6,569 bases of DNA. It comes from Chloroflexota bacterium (GTDB lineage: Bacteria > Chloroflexota > UBA6077 > CF-72). The position numbers and the translations under genes are program-made. The notes beneath the pieces were generated by a model. That model was not told where the DNA came from. It did no database searches and worked only from the letters and a program-made list of their open reading frames with translations. Shown here piece after piece: positions 1 through 5,960 of this stretch (positions within the stretch are counted from its first letter, which is position 1; the number at the start of each line of letters is the position of its first letter). The stretch spans positions 1-6,569 of the forward strand of contig JAFAWJ010000010.1 in the NCBI GenBank assembly GCA_019242065.1, read 5' to 3'.

Positions 1-691
1 CCGCGAGCCGTTGCCGGTGCGGGTGATCGCCTCGTATCCGTCCTGGGACCGCTTCGTCATCGCCGCGCACCGGCGCCTGGGCGTGAACTCGCTCGCGGAC
101 GTCGCTCGACGGCAGTTAGCCGTGCGCGTGTCGATCCGCGAGGACGCGACGCACTCCACGCGCGTGCTCCTCGATCAGTTGCTGCCGATGTACGGCTTGG
201 AGCTGGCGTCTTTCACCACCTGGGGTGGCAGCCAACAACTCAACGGCCCGCCGGGCGACCGACGCCGATTGGCCGAGATCACGGCCGGTTCGGTGGACCT
301 GGTCTTCGACGAGGGCATCCGCGGCTGGTTGCCGACCGCGCTTGCCCACGATATGCAGGTGCTCGAGCTCGAGCCGGACATCCTTGCGCGCATGCGGGCC
401 ATCGGCTGGCGGACGGCGGTCCTGCCCAGGGCGCGGTTTCCGGAGTTGAAGCAGGAACGCGACGTGCAGGTGATCGACTACAGCGGCTGGCCACTGTACA
501 CCCGAGCGGCCTTGCCCGACGACGTCGCCTACCGCGTGTGCGAGGCGATCGCGCGGCGGGCCGAAGAGATTCCGTGGGAGGAAGGCACGTTCGGCGGAGC
601 GCAGACGCTGGGCGACGATACGGAGGTGACGCCGCTTGACGTGCCGCTGCACCCGGGCGCGGAACGCTGGTACCGCGAGCATCGCTCCTGA
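1..691 (+). CDS. TAXI family TRAP-type solute-binding protein, 3' part (5' end outside window)
   Basis: Seen: the frame is open from base 2 to the TGA at 689-691, giving about 229 residues with no upstream stop, so the gene begins outside the window. The TTG at 11 is probably internal because the preceding codons (R-E-P) read on in frame. The protein has the periplasmic-binding pattern of TAXI receptors: a 'SLADVARRQLAVRVS' segment matching the family's 'SLADLxGKRVxVG' strand, a TRVLLDQLLPMYGL helix, a VDLVFDEGIRG segment where the family asks 'is the ligand cleft occupied', then 'YSGWPLYTRAALPDDVAYRV' and a C-terminal 'PLHPGAERWYRE'. Known: TAXI proteins bind small organic acids or amino acids outside the membrane for TRAP transporters. 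Its signal peptide and N-terminal lobe are not visible, and no TRAP membrane subunit lies downstream, so the partner and ligand are unknown. It could instead be an NMT1-like or orphan periplasmic binding protein. Confidence 0.72.
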   Translation, partial: REPLPVRVIASYPSWDRFVIAAHRRLGVNSLADVARRQLAVRVSIREDATHSTRVLLDQLLPMYGLELASFTTWGGSQQLNGPPGDRRRLAEITAGSVDLVFDEGIRGWLPTALAHDMQVLELEPDILARMRAIGWRTAVLPRARFPELKQERDVQVIDYSGWPLYTRAALPDDVAYRVCEAIARRAEEIPWEEGTFGGAQTLGDDTEVTPLDVPLHPGAERWYREHRS

Positions 692-745
692 GTGACCATC
701 CGCGTCCTCATCGCCGACGAAGTTCGAGCTGCCTGCACCAGATAG
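692..745 (+). pseudogene. Possible remnant of a response-regulator start (17 codons)
   Basis: Seen: a GTG codon directly follows the TGA of the solute-binding protein, and the frame reads MTIRVLIADE followed by VRAACTR and a TAG at 743-745. The first ten residues closely resemble the first beta strand and acidic pocket of NarL/LuxR-type response regulators, which typically begin 'MxIRVLIADD'. The resemblance ends at the DE pair, as if the rest of the gene had been deleted. Inference: this is a 5' fossil of a regulator once coupled to the upstream gene. The match is only about ten residues, so it may be chance, or the frame could act as a short leader peptide ahead of the dehydrogenase. Confidence 0.3.
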
Positions 746-773
746 CCTGGTAAGCTACGCCACGAAACGCTCC

Positions 774-780
774 AAAGGAG
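774..780 (+). promoter_or_regulatory. Ribosome binding site that sets the acyl-CoA dehydrogenase start
   Basis: The run AAAGGAG ends six bases before the GTG at 787, an ideal Shine-Dalgarno distance. The TTG at 781 touches the Shine-Dalgarno directly, with no spacer, and would not be used. The rest of the 692-786 gap shows no convincing promoter or terminator; it contains only a 5-bp hairpin (ACCAG/CTGGT, 737-751). Confidence 0.75.
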
Positions 781-786
781 TTGCGC

Positions 787-1998
787 GTGGACCTGAGCTA
801 CTCGGCCGAAGACGAAGCTTACCGACGCAAAGTCCGCGATTGGTTCGACCACAACAAGCCTGGTCCCCAGCATACGCACGAGGAGCGGCGCGCCTGGCAC
901 CGCCAGCTGTACGACGCTGGCTTCATCGGGATGGGCTGGCCAAAGGCATACGGCGGTTGGGAAGCGCGTCCGATCGAGCAGGCCATCGTGGGTGAGGAGA
1001 TGGCTCGGCTCAACGCGCCCGGCGGCGTGAACGGTCTCGGCATTGGCTTCATCGGCCCGACCCTCATCGTCCACGGTACCGAAGAGCAGAAGCGTCGCTA
1101 TCTGCCGAAGATCCTGACCGCCGAAGAGATCTGGTGCCAGCTGTACTCGGAACCGAACGCTGGCTCCGACCTGGCGGGCCTGCGCACGAGCGCCATCAAA
1201 GAGAGCTTCGAGGACGGCGAGTATTACATCGTCAACGGCCAGAAAGTCTGGACGAGCTCGGCCCACTTGGCCGATTTCGCGGTTCTGCTGGCACGCACCG
1301 ATCCCGAGGTGCCCAAGCACCGCGGCATTTCGTACTTCATCTTCGACATGCACGCGCCCGGGGTCGAGGTGCGCCCCCTCAAGCAGATCACCGGCAACGC
1401 CGAGTTCAACGAGGTGTTCTTCGACAACGTCAAGGTACCCGCGGAGAACCTGATCGGCGCCGAGGGTCAGGGGTGGCAACTGGCGCAGACAACGCTGGGC
1501 TTCGAGCGCGGCGGCGGACTGCTCGGGCGCGTGATTCACCATCAGACCGGGCTGTCGCGCTTGATCGACGTGTGCCACCAGACCTCGCGCAATGGCGGAT
1601 CGGCGATCGACGATCCGGTGGTTCGCCAGAAGCTGGGCCAGATGCTGGTCGAGGTCGAGGTGCTGCACAGCGCCACGCTGCGGCTGCTATCGCGGGCGGA
1701 AAAGGGCGAGCGGCCCGGGCCAGAGTCGTCGATCGACAAGCTCTTCTACAGTGAGATGGACAAGCGCCACCAGGAGATGATCCAGTCGATCCTGGGGCCT
1801 TTCGGTCAGTTGGAGGACCTGGCGCCGGATCTCGCGCTGAGTCCCGAAGCACTCGACGACATCGACGGGACGTGGGTGTACAACTTCCTCCGCTCACGCG
1901 CGGGGACGATCTACTCCGGCTCGTCGGAAATTCAAAAGAACATTATCGGCGAGCGGGTGCTCGGCCTCCCGCGCGAACCCCGCGCCGACCGCGGTTAG
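787..1998 (+). CDS. Acyl-CoA dehydrogenase family protein (FAD-dependent)
   Basis: Role (family knowledge): a soluble flavoenzyme that oxidises an acyl-CoA to its trans-2-enoyl-CoA and passes electrons to electron-transfer flavoprotein. Seen: 403 residues from GTG 787, chosen over TTG 781 because of Shine-Dalgarno spacing; full length for the family. The N-terminal helical domain is about residues 1-115. The beta domain opens with Y120-SEPNAGSDLAGL, the first family signature, and continues to the FAD-contacting W155-T-S. The C-terminal helical domain ends with YSGSSEIQKNIIGERVLGLPRE, the second signature. The medium-chain-type catalytic Glu is absent: S377 follows Y376. Instead E240 in LGFERGG aligns with the glutamate used by isovaleryl-CoA and long-chain enzymes. 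The closest style is the FadE17/FadE26-like group, some members of which form two-gene heterotetramers; no partner gene is visible. The substrate cannot be read from the sequence. It converges with the protease gene, overlapping by four bases. Confidence 0.93.
   Translation: MDLSYSAEDEAYRRKVRDWFDHNKPGPQHTHEERRAWHRQLYDAGFIGMGWPKAYGGWEARPIEQAIVGEEMARLNAPGGVNGLGIGFIGPTLIVHGTEEQKRRYLPKILTAEEIWCQLYSEPNAGSDLAGLRTSAIKESFEDGEYYIVNGQKVWTSSAHLADFAVLLARTDPEVPKHRGISYFIFDMHAPGVEVRPLKQITGNAEFNEVFFDNVKVPAENLIGAEGQGWQLAQTTLGFERGGGLLGRVIHHQTGLSRLIDVCHQTSRNGGSAIDDPVVRQKLGQMLVEVEVLHSATLRLLSRAEKGERPGPESSIDKLFYSEMDKRHQEMIQSILGPFGQLEDLAPDLALSPEALDDIDGTWVYNFLRSRAGTIYSGSSEIQKNIIGERVLGLPREPRADRG
1995..1998. other. 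Tail-to-tail overlap of two stop codons
   Basis: The four bases TTAG hold the dehydrogenase stop (TAG, 1996-1998, + strand) and the protease stop (TAA, complement of 1995-1997). No space is left for a terminator between the two converging genes, so any terminator must lie inside coding sequence, or the transcripts overlap. Confidence 0.9.
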
Positions 1999-4900
1999 CG
2001 CACCGTATAGGCGTAGGGAAGGTCGATCAGCTCATCGCCGGAGTCCGTATCCAGGTTGAACGTATCGACGCCGACGAAGCCCTGAACCTGCGTACCGCTC
2101 TCGGCGGCAGGGGTGATGGTCAAGGTGATCTTGCCCGTCTGGCCGGGAGCGAGCGTCAGTGGCGAATACGCGGCGTTGGCGTTGACACTCTGAGCCCACA
2201 CGTCGCCTGAGTCGGCGACGATCGCGCTATCGAACGGGTTGGTCAGCGCCAGGCCGGCCAGGTTGACCCTGGTGCCGGGTGCGACGCCGGTGGCGGTGAA
2301 CGGGCCCTGTGCCTCGGGCAGGCCAACGAAGAACCCGGGGGCGATCTCCTCCGCGCGCAACTGCGCGACCGTACGGTTGTCTGGCTGCTGGACTCCCAGG
2401 ACGTCGGGATCGCCATTGGCCGCCACCAGCTCGCCGACGATCGGCGCGCTGCCCTGGGCGACCATGACCAGCCGCCGCGTGCCCGGTGGAACCAGCCAGT
2501 TGGGTTGGGCCGCCAGCGACAGCGGCAAACCGACATTCACCGTGTCGTTGCCGAGCAGCATCTGGAAGACGGTGCCGCCGAGCCGCGCGTCGGCAAAGTA
2601 GTCTTTGGCGACCGTCCCGGTGTTCTTGATGCTGATCGTGGCGGTGACTGGCTTGCCGGCCACCAGCACCGTGTCCCTCGCGTCGGGTATGCCGCTGGCG
2701 GTGACCTGCGGCGCGGCGAAGTCCAGGCGGGCGGTGAAGGGCTCGCTCAGACTGGCGCCGTCGATTGGCCCGTAGACGACGAGCGACAGCGTCCACCGTC
2801 CGGGGCTCGGCGTGCGTCGGAATACCTGGATGTCGGATCCAAAGCCGTCGACGTTGTCGTTGGCGTCGAACAACGCGGTCGACTGGATGTCGACTGGCTC
2901 GCCATCGGGGTCCGTCAGGAATGCCCGGACGTCGTAGTTGGGATCGCGCAGCCTGACGGCCACGTTCAGACTGGGCTCATTGTCGGGGACGTCGAACTGA
3001 TACGACAGTCGCTGGCCGTCATTGTAGACATTGCCACCACCGGTCAGCGTGCCAGAGACAGATGCTCCGCTGCGGGCGTCAATCGGCACCAGCGTCCGCA
3101 CGATGATAGGCAGGCTCCCGTCGTCGCTGCCGCCGGTGGACAGTCGCAGCGTGCGGATGTGGTCGCCCGGAGCGTTGGCTCCGCTCACGTCGACGTGCAG
3201 CGTGGCGGATTGACCGGGGTCCAGCCTGACTGTGGACGGCGTTACCGAACCGCCGTCTTCGAAACGCAGCGTCGTATAGGCGAACTTGACCGAGCCCGAG
3301 TAGACGGCCGAGTTGTCGACGGTAAAAATCGCCGCGGTCCAGGTGCCGGCCATCGGCTGGCGGACCTCGACGTGGCCGTGTCCACTCTCGTCGGAGCCGA
3401 GCAGCGAGTAGCCGGCGACCCGTCCCGCCGGGTCGAACAGCGTCTCGAAGGCCGCGGTCGAGGTGTCGGCGGCGTCCCAGGTGATGTCGCCGTTGAGATA
3501 GTCGACCTCCGGTGGCACGCTGAAGTGATGAAGGGCGAAGTAGTCCGTGTTGCCTTCGCCGTCGATCAAACTCGGGGACGCACTGGAGAGCGAAACGGCG
3601 CCAGTGTCCCTGGAGACGGGCGTGCCGCTCAGGTCCACGACACCTGGCTGCAGCGTACGCGGGCCGGTGCCGGTATTGGTGACCTGCACGGACAGCCTCG
3701 GGTGGTCGCCCGCGGGGGTCGTCGCGATGAGATTCGGGCGATCCAGCAGCAGCGTGTTGCCCTGGCCTCCGCCCGGGACCGAGTCGGCCAGCTGGACGGC
3801 CTTGAGTGAGTTGACCAGGCCGGCGCCCTGGTGATCGGCAGGGGCACCCAGGTCGTCGGCAGTGCTGACGATGATGCGTTTGACGAGGTCCGGCGTCGGA
3901 TGTGCACCCTTGTGGGTCTGGGCGTAGGCCTGGATCACCAGCGCGGCGGTACCCGAGGTCAACGGGCACGCCATGCTGGTGCCGCCTGCCGCCCAGATCG
4001 GCGGTGGGTTGTCGCCATGATCGATGTCGGCGCATCCGAAGAAGTGGGCGGTATTGGTGCTGCACAGCGACCAGCCACGATCACCGGGCGCCGCCACGTC
4101 TGGACCGCGCGCGCCGAACTCCGAAGTGCCGGCGGAACTCAGCGCGCTGATGTTGTTCGACAGCCAGCCGCCCTCGGACAACTGCGTGTCGTAACGAGTT
4201 GTCTGCCGATAGACCTGGAGCGTGGTCGTGCCCGCGACGGCGATGACGCTGCTGTTGGTGGCCGGCGAGTCGAGGGTGTTGGTTGGTCCGGAGTCTCCAG
4301 CGCTCGCGACCACCACGACTCCGCCGGCGACCGCCGCCTCGTTGGCCAGTTGGACCGGGTCGTCGCGGGTATCGGGGATGGGATTGCCGCCGATGGACTC
4401 GTTGAGCACGTCGACCTTGTCCTGGTCCACCGCCCATTCGATGCTCTGAATGATCTGCGAGTTGAAGAAGCCGGCGGCCGAGCCGGCCACGTTCATGACG
4501 GCCAGCGTCGCGCCGGGGGCGACCCCGTGGATCTGGATGTTGCAGCCGACCGGCAACGGATGTGCGGGATTGACGAAGCCACTCAGGTCGTAGCTCTGCA
4601 CGCCCTGAGACGCGATGGCGCCGGCATCCAGAAATGCCTCGCGGCCGTCAGTCGGGGCGTCGTTGCCGTAACCGCTGAAATCCCGGAAGTCGAAGACGAT
4701 GGAATGTCCGTTGCGCTGCAGGTCGGGATCGTTCGGATCGAGCCCATCGGCGATGATGCCGACTTTGACGCCCGTCCCGTCGACCAGGTCGTGCGCGGCA
4801 GGCTGCGTACTGCCTGGCTGGAACTCGACGTTCATGACCTGGAGAGCTTCTGGCTCGACCAGCGGTGTCTTCGGGTCGGGCGGGCAGATCGGCTGCTGCG

Positions 4901-5375
4901 GTGAGGTCGCGCCGGACTGTGGAGCGTGGACTGCGGCGCCGCCACCGGTGCCGGAGACACTGTGCACGGTCAGATGCCGCACCATGTCGGGCACGACGGC
5001 CTGGACGGCCGGGTTGCTGGAGAGTCGGTCGATCTCGGCGTCGGAGATGGTGGCCGCGACGGCGTTGACCACGTGAAAGCTCTTGACGTCAGACGTATTC
5101 AGTTGGCCCAGCTCGCTGCGAATGGGCGCCTGGTCACTGTCGATTGCCTGGCCGCGTTGGCCGCTGGCGATGCGGGGCGGCGCTTCCGGGTGCTGGTCTT
5201 TCAGGACGATGATCGAGCGCTTGTCCGCGTTGTCGGCGAGGCGCTGGACCTCAGCCGAGGACAGCGCCGAGGGCTGACCACGAAAGACGGGGGCGTCACT
5301 CGCCGCAAACGCCGAGCTGCCCATAAGTACGGGCAGCAGCGCCAGGCCGAACGCTAAGAGCCTCTTGGTTCGCAA
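1995..5375 (-). CDS. Secreted subtilase-fold serine protease with sedolisin-like (S53) catalytic residues
   Basis: Seen: 1126 residues. TTG is the only start available: the frame is closed by a TGA at 5439-5441, no ATG, GTG or TTG lies between, and the next Met (M18) would destroy the signal peptide. Order: signal peptide 1-24 (MRTKRLL, hydrophobic core, AFA cleavage site); I9-like propeptide about 54-135; protease domain about 200-530; then about 600 residues of beta-rich, Ig/PPC-like modules (around 555-765, 770-885, 900-985, 1030-1126). No LPXTG or C-terminal anchor, so probably released. The domain has subtilase features VKVGIIADGLD, VLNESIGG, DVAAPG and GTSMACP (nucleophile S467), but lacks the GHGTHVAG histidine motif. 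Where it should be is DGREAFLD, with E246 and D250 spaced as in sedolisins, and D361 in SAGDSG occupies the oxyanion position. Cysteines at 164, 278, 438, 448 and 470 may form disulfides. Inference: an extracellular endopeptidase, perhaps acid-active like sedolisins. Databases may label it simply S8. It lies 13 bases after the membrane-protein gene. Confidence 0.88.
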   Translation of the reverse strand: MRTKRLLAFGLALLPVLMGSSAFAASDAPVFRGQPSALSSAEVQRLADNADKRSIIVLKDQHPEAPPRIASGQRGQAIDSDQAPIRSELGQLNTSDVKSFHVVNAVAATISDAEIDRLSSNPAVQAVVPDMVRHLTVHSVSGTGGGAAVHAPQSGATSPQQPICPPDPKTPLVEPEALQVMNVEFQPGSTQPAAHDLVDGTGVKVGIIADGLDPNDPDLQRNGHSIVFDFRDFSGYGNDAPTDGREAFLDAGAIASQGVQSYDLSGFVNPAHPLPVGCNIQIHGVAPGATLAVMNVAGSAAGFFNSQIIQSIEWAVDQDKVDVLNESIGGNPIPDTRDDPVQLANEAAVAGGVVVVASAGDSGPTNTLDSPATNSSVIAVAGTTTLQVYRQTTRYDTQLSEGGWLSNNISALSSAGTSEFGARGPDVAAPGDRGWSLCSTNTAHFFGCADIDHGDNPPPIWAAGGTSMACPLTSGTAALVIQAYAQTHKGAHPTPDLVKRIIVSTADDLGAPADHQGAGLVNSLKAVQLADSVPGGGQGNTLLLDRPNLIATTPAGDHPRLSVQVTNTGTGPRTLQPGVVDLSGTPVSRDTGAVSLSSASPSLIDGEGNTDYFALHHFSVPPEVDYLNGDITWDAADTSTAAFETLFDPAGRVAGYSLLGSDESGHGHVEVRQPMAGTWTAAIFTVDNSAVYSGSVKFAYTTLRFEDGGSVTPSTVRLDPGQSATLHVDVSGANAPGDHIRTLRLSTGGSDDGSLPIIVRTLVPIDARSGASVSGTLTGGGNVYNDGQRLSYQFDVPDNEPSLNVAVRLRDPNYDVRAFLTDPDGEPVDIQSTALFDANDNVDGFGSDIQVFRRTPSPGRWTLSLVVYGPIDGASLSEPFTARLDFAAPQVTASGIPDARDTVLVAGKPVTATISIKNTGTVAKDYFADARLGGTVFQMLLGNDTVNVGLPLSLAAQPNWLVPPGTRRLVMVAQGSAPIVGELVAANGDPDVLGVQQPDNRTVAQLRAEEIAPGFFVGLPEAQGPFTATGVAPGTRVNLAGLALTNPFDSAIVADSGDVWAQSVNANAAYSPLTLAPGQTGKITLTITPAAESGTQVQGFVGVDTFNLDTDSGDELIDLPYAYTVR

Positions 5376-5388
5376 CCAGTACGACCGA

Positions 5389-5793
5389 TCAGGCGGCGCC
5401 GACCGCCTCCGTCCCGAAGGCGCGCTTGATGCCTGGCGTCAGACAGTAGATCAGCACGATGGCGTTGATCACAATCGACGGCAGGACCGCCGACACGGTG
5501 GTCGCACCGAGAATCGAGAGAACGTCGAGAATGATGTTGAGCGCAGAGAGAATGACCAGGAACATCCACCCCTGGGGATTGACGTTCCACAACTGAACGA
5601 CCACCCAGGCATAGATCAGCGTCATCAGCGCCCACAATAGCGCGCCCCACAGGTCGAAGCCGAAGAAGGCCATCGAGCCGATGAAGAACGGCAAAATATG
5701 CAGGTACTGGAGCGTATGAATCGCCGCGAGAATGGTCGCGATGCCTGCGAGGATGGCGATGATCGTAATGCCAATTGGCCGGTGTGGAGTCAT
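5389..5793 (-). CDS. Small multi-span membrane protein of unknown function
   Basis: I do not recognise a named family. Seen: 134 residues from the ATG at 5793, with hydrophobic spans at about 7-26, 46-69, 75-96 and 99-118, and a further hydrophobic stretch around 30-45. The start RPIGITIIAILAG and the end LTPGIKRAFG are a pattern I associate with small uncharacterised four-span proteins in high-GC bacteria. The ATG was preferred over a TTG 39 bases upstream because the extra 13 residues (rich in R and S) look non-coding and a purine-rich GGGGGA lies 11 bases before the ATG. It ends 13 bases before the protease start, so the two are probably co-transcribed; a role in protease secretion, immunity or anchoring is possible but not shown. 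It is 167 bases downstream of the binding-protein gene. Confidence 0.72.
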   Translation of the reverse strand: MTPHRPIGITIIAILAGIATILAAIHTLQYLHILPFFIGSMAFFGFDLWGALLWALMTLIYAWVVVQLWNVNPQGWMFLVILSALNIILDVLSILGATTVSAVLPSIVINAIVLIYCLTPGIKRAFGTEAVGAA

Positions 5794-5804
5794 GCGCTGT
5801 CGTT

Positions 5805-5810
5805 TCCCCC
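5805..5810 (-). promoter_or_regulatory. Weak ribosome binding site for the membrane protein
   Basis: The minus strand reads GGGGGA here, 11 bases before the ATG at 5793. The spacing is slightly long and the match to GGAGG is imperfect, but it is the only purine-rich run near either candidate start and favours the ATG over the TTG at 5832. Confidence 0.4.
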
Positions 5811-5926
5811 GTCTGTAGCTCAGGCTTGTCAATCGCCGGGTGAGGTTGCCTCCGCCGCCCCTTGCCGAGGCGCATTGTAGCGTGCTCAGCCGGCGGTGGT
5901 GTTACGCCTCTGGCACAGTTCCATTG

Positions 5927-5955
5927 CGCGGACGACGGCACGCGACCCGTCCGCG
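5927..5955 (-). terminator. GC-rich stem-loop just after the binding-protein stop codon
   Basis: A perfect 8-bp inverted repeat (CGCGGACG at 5927-5934, CGTCCGCG at 5948-5955) encloses a 13-base loop, and begins six bases past the TAA of the solute-binding protein gene. No T-run follows on the minus strand (it reads CAATGGAACTGT), so it is not a classical intrinsic terminator. It may protect the 3' end of the transcript or attenuate read-through into the membrane-protein and protease genes. Confidence 0.35.
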
Positions 5956-5960
5956 ATCGC

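Noticed and set aside
781..786. TTG at 781 as start of the acyl-CoA dehydrogenase
   Set aside because: It lies directly against the AAAGGAG with no spacer; the GTG at 787 has a six-base spacing.
529..1668. 379-residue minus-strand open frame opposite the dehydrogenase
   Set aside because: It spans the end of the TAXI gene, the intergenic gap and the dehydrogenase, all supported on the + strand by homology-like motifs; it is a codon-bias shadow.
2505..3809. 434-residue + strand open frame opposite the protease
   Set aside because: Antisense shadow of a GC-rich gene: the translation is R/G/V-rich without domain motifs, whereas the minus-strand frame has a signal peptide, catalytic motifs and family features.
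3831..4904. 357-residue + strand open frame opposite the protease catalytic domain
   Set aside because: Same reason; it covers the conserved protease motifs on the other strand and shows no recognisable domain or good Shine-Dalgarno.
5827..5832. Perfect TTGACA on the minus strand upstream of the membrane-protein gene
   Set aside because: At 16-18 bases further on the sequence is G-rich (GGGGGA), with no acceptable -10 hexamer, so I do not call a promoter.
5794..5832. TTG at 5832 as start of the membrane protein
   Set aside because: It adds a 13-residue R/S-rich tail before the natural MTPHRPIG start, has no Shine-Dalgarno, and would include the GGGGGA site in the coding region.
5874..5879. 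TACAAT on the minus strand, a good -10 match in the gap before the membrane protein
   Set aside because: The hexamer 17 bases upstream (ACACCA) matches the -35 consensus poorly; it remains a possible start point, but support is too weak to list.
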